Below, in pieces: positions 1-11,866 of a stretch of DNA of 64,000 nucleotides. Origin of the DNA: Arthonia radiata (lineage: Eukaryota > Ascomycota > Arthoniomycetes > Arthoniales > Arthoniaceae); contig PSQN01000016.1 of NCBI GenBank assembly GCA_002989075.1, positions 372,001 to 436,000 on the forward strand, in the 5' to 3' direction. A program made the position numbers and the translations under genes. Positions within the stretch are counted from its first letter, which is position 1, and every line of letters starts with the position of its first letter. The notes beneath the pieces were generated by a model that worked only from the letters and a program-made list of their open reading frames with translations, had not been told where the DNA came from and made no database searches.

Positions 1-3000
1 GAGTTCAACGGACAGTTGTTATTACCCAGGATTGCCATCCTACCCTTCAAGCAGGGGCGAAGGTTCACGTTATGTGCTACTTTCAGTTCAAGGTATGGTG
101 AATAACAGAATGCTCAGACGCGGCGGAACACGATGCAGATCCGCACCATCATGAGCCTCTACCATATTTTCAAAGCTGGGTTCGATGTTGGAGGTCACGC
201 AACGCCAGCTATTGGGGCACAGCAGGGATGATGAGATCTTATCTGTCTTGAAGCCCCTCAGCTGTCGTTAGTGTATGTCGTAAACGATTCATGTCTAAGG
301 GCGCAGGCCAATGCACTCTGCTATGAATGAACGGTCACAGTGCAACTGTTCAGTGCACACCCATGCTAGGAGAAGATGAGTCAACTCACTGACTGAGAAA
401 TGTTCATGAAATTGCCATTTATCATTGAAATACATCTAATGCCAATTTACTCACAGGGGGCTCAATGAGCTGCGCAATCCTGCCTGTCTGCTCAGCAACG
501 GGTTTCTAACAAGATCTTTTTTCATTGTTGTATATACGATGCGAGATGCCGGAGTGCATCAACTTACTCCTTCTCACGCTATGCCGGCGCAGCTTTCGAC
601 ATTCTGTCCGGCAAATACGTCGTTTTCGACTCCACAAGAGCCTGTTTCCCCTTCAGCGTCGACTTCGAATCTCATAAAAGTGAGACTATCTCTAAAGCTC
701 AGACGGTCATGGCCAGAACGCATGTCTCTCGAAAGCTCAAGCATGCCGCGTTTCGCGTGGCTGTACGCCTTCTGTATCTACTGAAAGCCGATGAAGCAGC
801 GATGATACCAAATAGTAAGGATCAACGCTATGATCAAGACATGAACCTTAACAATATTGAGGGTATCCCTTTGGCTTTGGTAGATTTTTCCCTGTTGGTA
901 CATCGATGGCACTGCAGAGTCGTCGGGGACAGGCGGTGATCACCGCCATTCAGAGAACGCTGCAGTGCAATATAGCTTCTCAATTTTTTACAACGTCAAT
1001 CTGCGATCTTTCCTCTCCGCTGTTTACGACTTGCATGACTGATCACTTATGTTGCAGATAGGCAGCCCCTGTTTCTACGCCCTATTGCTCCTACGCACGC
1101 TTGAGCACATTTCGAGCACATCGAGCCTTTTGCATTAGTCATTCAGATTTATAGAGGTAAAATGGGCCGTGTTAGTCATATCATCAAGCGCTGGCGTGTC
1201 TCAAGGTTTGAAAATGAACATCGCTACAGGGACAATATGCAGAGACTTTCAGCTTTGCTTCGTATAGCAACCTGCTCGAAGAGGGGCCAGCTCTCGAACC
1301 CTACGCGCTTCTGTCTTTGCCAAGATTTGATTCTCATATCTTATCTCGTTTGCGGCGTCCAGAGCGACACATATTTCCACAGTGATGAGTGTCATCACAA
1401 CGAGATGCGCCGACAGTTTTCAGACGTTTCGGCGTTGCTGTCTCAGACACACCAGCAATTCTTGGAAACGTGACCCCCTACCAACGACCCTTCTCCATTT
1501 CCTTTGCCGTTGAAGACATGTGCATCTCTCAATGATGTCTCAGTCAACAGCTTTACACCTCAAACATCACTCGATAATACGTCCTTGAAGCCGCACCAGT
1601 ATACAGCGAGCCTTAGTAGCCAGTCAGTAACTCACAGGAACAGGTCCGAGACTGGTGATCGCATGTTTCAACGCCGATATGCTGGGGAAATCACGATGTA
1701 AGACTTCTAACAGGGGCTTCATGTGGAGCTCTTGGAGTTCCGGTCCACTTGCAGACTGCCCGATATCTTCACACGAATAGGTTCGTCATGAGAAGTCTCT
1801 GTTACAATGATGCGCTTCACTGCAGCACGAGCCGTAGCATTGTAAGCCGCTTTGAGACTCGGATTGGAGCTTGCGCTTCAACGCACAAAGGCTCGGTCTT
1901 AAATGCGCGCTTTTTTGGTCGCATTTGAAAGCGCAAAGCCCCTCACATTGCAACATCCACCATGTCTGCTAGCTGGTGACATTATCGGTGCCGTCGAAGT
2001 ATGCGCTGCAGTCGTTCATATACGCCAAAACCGCCGCTGCCGGTGTATCAGCATGGTTGCAAGCCTCATTTGAGCGCCGAACAACCTTCTGGACAATGCT
2101 GAGGGCTCACCACTCCAGCGGCTCAAAAAACCCTTTGACAGATCGAAAAGCGTACTTGAACGTAGTCCTGTATGCATCGTATGATCGTATTGCGATTACA
2201 TATGCAGGTGTAATGAGCTTCGATATACGCTTATCCGAGGATGATGTTCAGCATCATGATGCGCAGCCTGCGATTAGCATGGCCTGCAATGGTGATACCA
2301 AGGGCTCATGCAAGGAAGGACAGTACTATACCTAATTCGTACTGAGAAGGGCAGCACATTGATACACATAGCCCCTGGCAATCCATTATCCCAATTGCTT
2401 TCGAAGTACGTGTGTCTTGATGACCATTCTCAAGGATTCAGCATCATGGCTTTCAGCCTATATACTGTCCTACTTGGCTCGACTTGCACACTGAGCAGCC
2501 AAAGTTGACCTCGAAGATCTGACACTCACCACGTACTTCTTTTGCGTACAAGTAGAACGATAGTCCCTCATTCTGGCTGGCTCATCTCAAGAAGGACTCA
2601 CAGAGAACTTCTTGATTTGCAAGCAAGCAGAGGGGGATGTTCTTGGCCAACCTCTAGTGAGCTTTCTCCGTTTGATGATCCTGCGGCGTGCCCTCAGACA
2701 TTGGTGTTGATACTGATGATCCAGCGATACTACTCATCATCTCGACCCACCGTGAAGCTGGAGTCAAGCCTGGCTCCTGAAGAAAGAACTCGTCCGTCTG
2801 AACCACGCGCTTGAATTATAGTCTGAGCCCCTCGAACTTGCTTACGCCCATATTTTGCTCCTTGTAAGAAGTATCTCTGTGGACTCATCCAATGATGTGC
2901 GGCTCGTCCTCTTAAAGACCGCTGCGCTCTTCTCTGTGAGTCATACCACATGGTGCTATTGCGCTCCGCGTCGCCATGACAAGCGCCTATTAAAGCACAG

Positions 3001-5518
3001 AAGCATCACTTCGGATGGTGGACACATCAGACCGATAGGCAAGTGATTGGACAGGTTGGCTCATAGGGGCTCAGCAACTCCACTTTATCTCTTCTGCCTC
3101 TCTTACTGCATTATTAGACTTCGTGTCTCCCCCGTGAGCCCACTAGGGCTTGAGACATGAGTGATCCAGCAGTGGTGACGCTCATCATCTCTTAAGCTTC
3201 ACGTAGCCAGCTGTTGTCGCTACGCTATCTCTCCGTCAGCTATGTTCGAATATTCGCAAGCACCGTAGGTAATAACTTTCACATCCCCTACGATGGTTGC
3301 TCATCTTCACTTCTCCCCTGGTCTTCGATAGTGTTTCCAGGCAAACGCCAGCGTCCGAACGTGAATATTGTTCACGGGATAATCGAGGCCGCAATCTCTT
3401 CAAGTTATTCACGAAGACCTGCAGATGCTACCTTACTTGGACGTAGTGCAATACGTTGTTATACTCCTATAAAGCCTACGCTGGCATCGCAAGCAAGACT
3501 CACATGCACCGAGAGGATTAGTCAACGAGCAGGTTTGGCCCCGCTGTGGGAGGGGCTCAAGATGAGAGCAACAGGTAGCAGCGTTGTCTTTTGCAGACCA
3601 TAACAAGATTTCCTGCGCGCTGGGAGCAACGCAACCGTACTCGTAGGACGAGAGAGGCGTTGATGATGTTCGTCGCCGCTAATTATCATGTAGCTCCGCT
3701 GCAAAGAAGTCATCGCGCGAGTATATGGACAGACTGTAGTGCATTGTTTTCCACTCCCCTATCGAAACACATCACGTCCGATTTTCCGAGCATCAGCCCT
3801 CGAATGGAAAAGAAAGATAAGCTATGCGGACAACACTCTTACTTATAACTCTGATAGAACTTCGAGGCTGGTCGTGCCGGGAGAATAATGCAATACCGAA
3901 GTCCACAGCTACAAAAGCAAGTTGATAAGGTTCTTCAAGTACCCATAAGTCGTATTGGGCCACGAATCGGAAAACTCGATGCTGGAAGGGGCTCGCTTAC
4001 AGCACGTTCCGCCTGCATTTGTCCTTTGAGAGCCTCCGAGCAGGAGCCATTGCATGATGCTCTTACGCATGAGCCAGCTTGAGCGACGCCAGGGCCACGT
4101 TGCCGATGTTCATCGTTAGCTCTCAAAGCCAGACATGAATGATGCTCGCACTCATACACCTCTCTCACTCTGATCGCATGACAGTCTGATGCATCCCCTG
4201 AGAAGAAAGAGGTTGCCTTCCTCAAAGTCTCAGTTGCTCATACTCCAACAAGAAAGTCAGCACATCGTTTGAATACCAGTCGACACCATACTGAACCACC
4301 AGGACTGCCACTTGCGCATTCAACGGTGCACATATTGTTTCAAGATGCATCGTTCAATTTTGTGAGTACTCGGCGAAGACTCGCTTAGCTAGATAGTACA
4401 GACGTTTCCCTAGTTGTAGGGGACAGCCAGCAACTATCTGCATTGCGTGCGAAACTTGGTGCCTGACGTCGCGCTCCGCTCGCGCTGCATTTTGTAGTCG
4501 TAAAATCATCAGGATGTGCTGAATTTGGTGCTGGTCATCTCGATTCGAAGGGTTTCCTGTGGAGTCAGCTAAAGCACAAATAATTGCCGCCGGTTTGGGC
4601 TGATTGTTTTATGCCCCTGAAGATGCTGCTCGCTAGAACAACTTTTGTACGACAGTATTGAATTGACGACTCGTAACGTAGTTGTGATCAGTGCTTAACC
4701 CAATCTTCCGGGAATGACCCGCTTGCCTATCTCAACCCGGCCGCGTCATCAACGTTAAGCGATACCAAAGCCGCTCTCCGATCCCGTATCGAATCTTCTG
4801 TCCAGTATGAAGCACTAACGTCCACTCAGCGATCTGCTCGATCGCAACAGGGGCCTTCTCAACGCGCGCAGACTCCTACTGTCACAGATGAGACATTAAG
4901 ACCTCCACAGACTGGATCGGTCTTTTGAGAAGACGGAGAATAAGCGATGATGACAACGCTGATGATCACGATCAGCAATTACGACCAAGACGCTCGAATC
5001 TCGTGAATTCCGAAAGCGCTCATGTTCTCTCTACGCACTTCAGCGACTCCAGACCCAAGAGCTCAAACTCATCGACGTGACTGTCCGCCCCTGCGTTCAT
5101 ACCCCCTCGCGATCACCTCCCTGGTCTAAATGAGGTTAAAAGGAGGTTGGCGGTTGAAGCTGGCGACTCGTGTTGCTGACGGGCCATTCCTCGTAGGTTA
5201 AGATAGCGGAAGCCGAGGCCAACATTGACATGAACTACACCAGCCGTGCGGCAGCAGGCCTGGAACAGGCAGTATTTGTCGACTTACAAGCATGGCACGC
5301 AGCGTCTGCACCCTGTCATTCGTATACGTATGTCACGAAATTCTTCTGTCGCGTCAGCACAGGCTTCAGGTAAATTTGAGAAGCGTTCAACGTCTATTCC
5401 GTCATTCGGGTACATACGAGACTGCTACCCAATCGATGTCAGCCGCTCGAATCGTACGGCATTGCTAATACAAACCGAGAAGCAAACATGCCAACCCACT
5501 AAGCGTATATCATGCAGA
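1..5518. other. Gene-free stretch, 5' end of window
   Basis: I see no gene I can support. The open frames, the longest about 130 codons, have no recognisable motif, no domain-like stretch, and no splice-joined continuation. Base composition is similar to the gene regions, unlike the AT-rich block after 53.7 kb, so this is not an obvious RIP-altered transposon. It may be old decayed sequence or long intergenic DNA. Confidence 0.5.
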
Positions 5519-6871
5519 TCATTGCCGTGCATTGTCGCACATCTCAATGAAACGATAAATGCCCTCGAAGTCCTGATACTCCAGCGGATCGTTCTGCGAC
5601 GCATTCATGCTCCTCTTCGGACTTGCTTTCGAGGCTGACTTCATACTGCCATATCCTTCAGGAGATTCGTCGTCACTCGACAGCCACGGATTAGGCTCGT
5701 CCGGTGCTGACAGCTGCTCGAAGCTGTGCTCTGATTGTGTTGAGTAGCGATCACCTGCGAAGACATTGCCCGGAGCTTGTTGCGCGTAGAACAGCGACTC
5801 CATGTCGTCCTCGCTAGCTTCATTGCTGGGCGCGAATGGGAAGAGCAGCGCGATCTCTGTGCCAGCATAGGCGTCGAAGAAGTCGTCTTGAACGACGACG
5901 CCGCGGCTGATGTTCAACTCTTGACAGATCTTCTCGACCGTGTCTGAATCGCAGCCTGGGAAGTGTATCCGCAAGGTGTTGGAATCCAAGTATGTAATCG
6001 GTAGGTCTCCCAGACCCGCAAGCTTCTTCATATCCGCCAGTATCACCGACAGATCCTTCAGCGCCCTGCTGAAATCAGTCGAAAGCACGTCAAGGAGACC
6101 GGTGCTGTTCAAGTGGTCATCAGAACCACAGAACGCCGCTTTGGCGCCCTCAGAGCCAGCAACATGGCTGAGTGGGGTCAAAGCCGTAATGGTGGGGTTG
6201 ACCTTGAATTCGACCCATGAGCCGGGTGTCTGCATGGGCAAGCTCTCCATCTTCTTCAAAGCCTTGTGCTGCGTCTCGCTCACGGATTTCCATCTCTTGC
6301 CGCCACAAGTGCCGTGGCTCTGACCGTCGTATTGGGCTTTCTTGCCGCCTAGGTAGAAGGCACGGACGGCTTGAGAGACGTTCTGGATGACCTCACGGGC
6401 AGGCGCTGGGCCGTGGCTGAAGTATCGTGCCCCGCCCACGCTTCCGCTACCCATACCGTAGCCGCCCGCTGTGCGGCCGAGGGCGCCGCCAGTGAGATTC
6501 GGACGTAACGTCGAAGCGAATGGCGCACGCCCAGTGTATTGAGCGACAGCAGTCGCAGTTCTGGACGCTGGGAATGTCGATCGGTCATACTTGACACCAC
6601 GTGCGGAGCTCTCTTTGGCGATGGTGATGTAGCCACGCTTGGCCGCACGGGCGGCAGTGGAGAACCATCGGCTTCTGCTTTGTTTCAAGAGAGCTATAGG
6701 ATGGATAGGATGATTTGTTGCTCGAACATGGATCGGCTCGAAAGCAGTCTGCTGAGGGCCATAGGATCGAAGGATGGGCGTGAGCTTGTGCGACGCCTGC
6801 TTATATATGTGTTTGATGAGTTTGGCATTCTTGGCCACCAGCTGGTGCAGGCGGCCAATACCAGGAGCCAT
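5519..6871 (-). CDS. Conserved fungal protein, often labelled 'casein kinase II beta 2 subunit'
   Basis: A single exon of 450 codons. The first ~115 residues are rich in Arg, Lys, Ser and Ala with few acids (start MAPGIGRLHQL), which looks like a mitochondrial presequence. The middle holds a conserved-looking block (PAREVIQNVSQAVRAFYLGG, about residues 157-176) and a later block around HFPGCDSDTVEKICQEL. The C-terminal third is acidic and Ser-rich, probably disordered. From memory, fungal homologues with the NVSQAVRAF block are often named casein kinase II beta 2 subunit. I see no Cys zinc finger of true CK2-beta, so that name is doubtful and I do not assign a function. The ATG at 6871 is the first in frame. 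Confidence 0.7.
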   Translation of the reverse strand: MAPGIGRLHQLVAKNAKLIKHIYKQASHKLTPILRSYGPQQTAFEPIHVRATNHPIHPIALLKQSRSRWFSTAARAAKRGYITIAKESSARGVKYDRSTFPASRTATAVAQYTGRAPFASTLRPNLTGGALGRTAGGYGMGSGSVGGARYFSHGPAPAREVIQNVSQAVRAFYLGGKKAQYDGQSHGTCGGKRWKSVSETQHKALKKMESLPMQTPGSWVEFKVNPTITALTPLSHVAGSEGAKAAFCGSDDHLNSTGLLDVLSTDFSRALKDLSVILADMKKLAGLGDLPITYLDSNTLRIHFPGCDSDTVEKICQELNISRGVVVQDDFFDAYAGTEIALLFPFAPSNEASEDDMESLFYAQQAPGNVFAGDRYSTQSEHSFEQLSAPDEPNPWLSSDDESPEGYGSMKSASKASPKRSMNASQNDPLEYQDFEGIYRFIEMCDNARQ

Positions 6872-7087
6872 TTTGATAGAGTCTCACCGATGAGAGCGGG
6901 GAGTGTTGATGGGGAAAGAGTGACGTCCAGGGAAGTGGAGAACATGGTGGACAATGCACCGCCACATCCCAGCGAGTCATGTGATCAACGGCCTGAGCAC
7001 AGACCAGTGGCTAGAACACCAAGTCGTTTTCGCCACAAAACCATCCCTCACGCCAAACGACAATGACATGCAACCGCCAATGCTCAT

Positions 7088-7796
7088 TCAAGTAGGTACA
7101 ACATTGAGACCGCAGGCATTATGACCGTTACCATCTACATTACAATGACAACCTGGCGGCCGCGGAATCTTCTCCATTAGCTTGAGACTCCACGCTGCGG
7201 TACTGCCAGGAATCCAAGCAGCCGCAGTCTGGCAAACCCCCGGTTCTGAGAGGGCCCGCGGCGTGCTACTCGCGCCGCTACATTGTGGCTCCTGGTACAT
7301 CATTAGCAAACAAGAACCTACGCCCAATGCACCTCCTGCTAGGCTGAGAGCACTGGAGGCAGCCGGCGTCAAACTCACACTGAAGAGCTGGAGCTCAATA
7401 CAGGGGTTCCCGCCTTGATAGAAGAAGTTCTCCGTCGCTGATGTCTTGTCAGCACTCATACTTCTAAATTCGGGACGTGGCGCTTGTTCAATACTCACAA
7501 GGGTGCCATGAGCTACAGCCGTCCTGAGCGAGTCTCTCGAAAGTTTTGACGAAGTCGTAAGTAATATTTCCCAGCAAGTCTTGAGGGTAGCATTGGACGC
7601 CAATTTGGGGCAGAGAGTTGCAGCGCGGAGAGTAGCTGAAGACTTGGTACGGAGCCGCGGTTTGAGCGACCGTTGCCGCGAGAACGGTAGACGAGGACGC
7701 CTCGGTGCCTGTGCAGCTTGCAGTCTGCGTTACGCCCTCTGCGCATGCACGAGAAGATAACACAGAAAACAGAGCGATGGAAATGACTCGAAGCAT
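7088..7796 (-). CDS. Small secreted Cys-containing protein (two exons)
   Basis: Modelled as exon 1 7499-7796 and exon 2 7088-7437, with a 61-bp intron (donor GTGAGT, acceptor CATCAG, branch GCTGAC). The total is 648 nt, giving 215 aa. An N-terminal signal peptide is visible (MLRVISIALFSVLSSRACAE). About ten cysteines follow in the mature part, along with one Asn-glycosylation-like site (NIT) and no other membrane segment. The codon 17 positions upstream in frame is GTG, so the start is the ATG at 7796. Such proteins are secreted and may be wall-associated or effector-like. I recognise no family, so the role is unknown. Confidence 0.65.
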
Positions 7797-8306
7797 CGTA
7801 AGCACTTGCGGGCTGTTCTGTAAGACGGTAAGGCGGAAGAATTTCACTGCTGTGCAGTTGTTTAGACTCTATATACTGTAGTCGCAACCTCAGACAAGCC
7901 ACTTATACCCGCGCCTCGAAGGATCGCACGGCGTGTTCAACTGACCTACAACATACGTGGTCGGAGCTATTCTCGGGCGTGTTATGGTTGCAGGCGGAGA
8001 TGAAGGATCGAAGAATCCTCGTTATGATCCTGTCATGATGTCGAGCCTCCATTCTGCCTACTTGATGGGGCGAGAGCACTGTGCTTGTCAAGAAAAGCTT
8101 GCCGAGAGTTTAGGGGCCTTTCGCCCCGAATGCGTCCGTTTGGAGGAAAATCCGGGTTTCAGCGGGCACAGCTGTAGGGAAACGCCTCTTGCAGAGAAGA
8201 CACGAGATGCACAATGACATGCATCGATATCATTCGACCAACACAACTCATTGCCGAGCTTTTCGCCAGACTGCAACTCAACTAAAACACCACAGCATGG
8301 TTCTGC
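7797..8306. other. Intergenic, nothing recognised
   Basis: Promoter side of the secreted-protein gene and 3' side of the DUF7730-like gene. No conserved frame or repeat was seen. Confidence 0.5.
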
Positions 8307-9419
8307 CTATTCAAGCTCAGAGAAGACCTCCACAGATCTGCTGCCCTCACATTCCTCCTGGGTCTCAACGTCCGTCCTCCGACTGAATGCAGCAGCCGCC
8401 ACGATATCATCTTCCGCTTGTGTCCCAGTCTTGAATGAGAACAGGTGATGCCAGCGCACGTGCGGAGCGCAAACCTCTAGACCCTCCATGCCGGCTTTGA
8501 CTCTTTCTAGACGCCTTCTGGTCAGCTGTAAGTCCCGGTAGTCATCCCTGTCAGTAATGACGAGTGTGCGCAGGCCAGGAAAATGAGCCTTGATGACATT
8601 GGGCTCGTAGCATTTGCGCATTGGAGCTTGACTGAAGTCGATGACAAGGTGAAGGTGCTGTATCTTGGCAAGGTGGTCACTCGGCGTCTTTTCGCAGAAT
8701 ATCGTCAGCATTTGCAGACTGCGAAATTCAAAGTTAAGTGACTGGTAAAGTGTGATGATAGCCTCCGAATACACTTGACGACAGACATGAAGCAGCGCGG
8801 CCCTATTATTGTCCGTCATGCCATTCCGCGCGTGACGCAAAACACGACGGCCAGAAGAGAGACGCATCATTGGAGACTGAGTCCCTTGCAAAGCCCGGTG
8901 CTTGAATGTCATGCAGGGCGCTACGCTGAACACTCCGATTAACGATCGCGTTGGCGCGGATGCCGGGTTAGCAGCACTTGACGAGTAGATGTGCCTCGAC
9001 GAAGCTGTCTGACGATCATGGTGCAGTGGCTTTTCGTTGATTGCCACAATCCTGGAGTGTTCGATCTTCCGATTGATCTGACCTGAGTTGAAAGACACCT
9101 TAGACAAGATGAAGCCAAGCCCTTTGATTAAGCTATAGCCCAGTATATCTGCGGCAGGAAGCATCAGTAGCTCATGTTCAACAAAGCATCTTCGGCGATC
9201 ATCAGCACACAGCGGCTCTTTCCACGCGAGCTTCACCTTGGATGTGCATGCGTGGACATCGAATTGCGTCAGCCGTCCAAAGACGTATATGATGCGAGTC
9301 TGCTCATTGCCAATAACAAGGCTCCGGATATGCTGCCGAGCCTTAGCAGATATGCGATGGAGTAGTGTGCTCTTTTCCTGAACATCGAATCTTCCACTAA
9401 GTGTTGGTCTACAGCACAT
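8307..9419 (-). CDS. DUF7730-like (F-box-type leftover) protein, N-terminus uncertain
   Basis: An open frame of 370 codons. The C-terminal half carries the pattern of the fungal DUF7730 family: LLHVCRQVYSEAIITLY, then a Phe-rich strand, then a block ending LQHLHLVIDF and LRTLVIT. The usual N-terminal LPxEIRxxIY helix is absent. The N-terminal ~170 residues instead contain ISAKARQHIRSLVIG, which resembles the later part of another copy of this family. In an overlapping frame at 9269-9502 the peptide EFYSNASF fits just upstream of it. The locus may therefore be a fusion of a decayed copy and a better-kept one, or it has introns I could not place. It is a paralogue of the next gene on the same strand. 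Function is unknown. Confidence 0.45.
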   Translation of the reverse strand: MCCRPTLSGRFDVQEKSTLLHRISAKARQHIRSLVIGNEQTRIIYVFGRLTQFDVHACTSKVKLAWKEPLCADDRRRCFVEHELLMLPAADILGYSLIKGLGFILSKVSFNSGQINRKIEHSRIVAINEKPLHHDRQTASSRHIYSSSAANPASAPTRSLIGVFSVAPCMTFKHRALQGTQSPMMRLSSGRRVLRHARNGMTDNNRAALLHVCRQVYSEAIITLYQSLNFEFRSLQMLTIFCEKTPSDHLAKIQHLHLVIDFSQAPMRKCYEPNVIKAHFPGLRTLVITDRDDYRDLQLTRRRLERVKAGMEGLEVCAPHVRWHHLFSFKTGTQAEDDIVAAAAFSRRTDVETQEECEGSRSVEVFSELE

Positions 9420-10443
9420 TGGCCGTATCGCTCAATGAAACTCGCGTTGCTGTAGAACTCTGGGACTATTAGGAGGAAACACTGGGAGCGAGATCTCGAC
9501 ATTCCCTTGTGCCCTTTTTATGTACCAGTGATGCCGGTTGAGAAGAGTCGTGAAACATGAAGCAGGCACAATTCCCGCGCGAACCATGTCCACATTGCAT
9601 GCCCGTGTAACGTTTACATCTCGAAAAGGGAAGCCACTAGGTCTTTTGCGATCATCAGCAGGCATCAAAGCCCTTGTCACGGCGCAACAGACTGCTCGGT
9701 GGACCGCTTCGCGCAGCTTTTGGGTTAGTGAAGCTCATGGGACTGCAGACCTCGGTGCAATGGACTGGGTATTCTCCGATATTATCATGCGCACATTCAG
9801 GCAACATCGCATAGCGTCGAATCGTCACTTTAGACCATCACAATCCGCGACGTCGGCGACCAAGCTTCACCAGTCTCGGCAGTGCTGTACCGCTGATGAT
9901 TGTCTCCCGTGAAGCAAGATATCGGGATACGATCAGGCGGCCCGCTGAGCGGATTTATTGAGGGAGCGTCAAGTTGGGCCGAATATGAGAGTAGTGGATG
10001 AGTAGCGAACGTCCTGCTGTCCACATCAGGGAGATAGATTCAGCGCAAGTATGGGGCAGACTGAGCTTTTCGCTGAAGCTGATAGCGACATGGACGAAAA
10101 CTGGCTCGCTCCAAGAGGGTCTTGGTGATCCTATCCAAGGAACGGTAGATATCTGAGTGATCCGTTAGCAGTGCAGATTTTTATATCCTTCTTCTGATTA
10201 CCAGCAATAGACATCGCAGCAAGAGATAGCGAAGCTTTGGGTTGATATCGCTCCGCGATAGAAAGGAATAACTATGAAGTCCTAAGACATTTCGTAACAT
10301 TTGTATTTCATAGAGCAGAGAATGAACGAGCAGTGTCCTTGCAAGGCGCTCAGATGTCTTTGCGCACGACGCAAGTACGCTCTGCTAAAATAGTAGAAGA
10401 TAAAAGGGTTGTGTAGCGGCTCGATCGCTCATGCGCGCGTCTG
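9420..10443. other. Intergenic, nothing firmly recognised
   Basis: The first ~90 bases can encode EFYSNASF on the minus strand, probably residue of the adjacent DUF7730-like copy. Nothing else was identified. Confidence 0.4.
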
Positions 10444-11673
10444 TCAAGTGGCTCCAACATCCCATCCGAACGGCGCAGTGAAGAGACCAAACTCTTCACC
10501 CTCAGCCAATTCAGGGTCCGGAATCTGCGTCGCTCGAGCGAGATCACAAAACACCTTCTCGACGCGTCCTCCCGGTAGGACAGGCCAGATACGCCGCAAG
10601 CACACCCTTGGCGCGCACTCCTCAAACCCATGGAAAGCCATCGCCGCGTCCCTCACCATGTGAGCTACGAACTCGTCCGTGTCGTCATCACTGATCATCT
10701 TGTGGAACGCTGTTTCGGCGAATGTCAACGTCGCAGACTGCAAGGTGGGAAACCAAGCATCGATCTTCTTCCCACACTCGGTTTTCCGCCAAGAGTCGGC
10801 TGTTGGGCCCAGGAAAAGCTCGACCGCTCGAACTTTGGCGCGATGCGATTTTGGCTTCTTACGGGCGAATTTGGTGAGAGTATCGACGTCGTTGAAGACG
10901 AATGTCGGGTATGCGTAGAGCGAGTCGATCGCCTCGGCGTAGATTTGGCGACACGTTGAGAGAACGGCAGACCTCCCTACCGCGCTGGAGGGCTCTTTAT
11001 CGCTCCCCAGCCTCACACTTTGTGAGGCGCGAGCCAACCAGTCTGAAGTAATCGAGATGTAGCCGTGTTTCGTCGACGTTGTTGTGGCATTCTGCGTTTT
11101 CAGTGGGGATGGTCGGGGGGTTTGGGTTGTCGCTTTGGAACATATCCCCAGCTTGGCATGCTCAATTTATTCCATCGCGTATTGACCATCGTGGCGACCA
11201 ACGGAAAGCTCTGTTACAAGGCATGCCTCTTCCTCGAAGTACGGTAAGAGGAGTTGTTTGTCTTTACTCAAAGGTTTGCTGGACACCCGTGGGAAGATTC
11301 TTTGTTTCTCACAAGTACCGGCCATTAGGTTGGCTTGACTAAGAGCGATGTGCGCCAGATGTTCGTTCCACGACACGACGTGGAACAGCTCGCCTTCCCA
11401 CACATGTTTCCAGATGAGCTGTCTGATTTCAAGTGGGAGATGGTTCAGTAATAGACTTGCTCTCTGCGGCGCAGGGTTCATACATGGACGCTTCCGGCGA
11501 CGTCTCTGCTGGGTGTCGCTAGGTTTGCTGGTTGGTAGCTGCTGATTTTCGGGGGTTCGAAAGCTGTGTTGTGGCTTTTCCTTTATGAGAATTGGAAGTG
11601 CAACCAACGCAGCCAAGGCTGAAAATGCGAGCATAGTTCGAAGCCCCAGCATGGCGTTCATCCTCGATGGCAT
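10444..11673 (-). CDS. DUF7730-like protein with N-terminal membrane segment
   Basis: Two open stretches, 11167-11673 and 10444 to about 11140, lie in the same frame with one TAA between them. A plausible 126-bp intron (11092-11217, donor GTAACA, acceptor GCAG, multiple of three) removes the stop and gives about 367 aa. The N-terminus has a hydrophobic segment (about residues 8-30), followed by basic linkers and then LPLEIRQLIWKHVW at residues 79-92, the family's opening helix. The second part holds VLSTCRQIYAEAIDSLY and the TFVFNDVDTLTKFA strand, as in the neighbour at 8.3-9.4 kb. If the intron is not used, the gene is broken by a single stop. Role unknown. Confidence 0.55.
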
Positions 11674-11866
11674 CGAAGGTAGAGGATATTGGTTCAGGCC
11701 GGAAGATAGTTATGAAGTGTTTAATGTTCCGAACATTGGAAATCGTCGGGGTATGCTCGTCGAACTTTCTTGCACGATCCCGAGGTAACAACATTGTGGA
11801 ATTTCGCTAGGCAGGCACGTGGAGCGCGTCAAACGGGGAATTCCACGCGCTCGGGTCTGATGCCCT

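Noticed and set aside
3214-3603. 129-codon ORF in the first 5 kb
   Set aside because: No recognisable sequence, and the start codon is not ATG.
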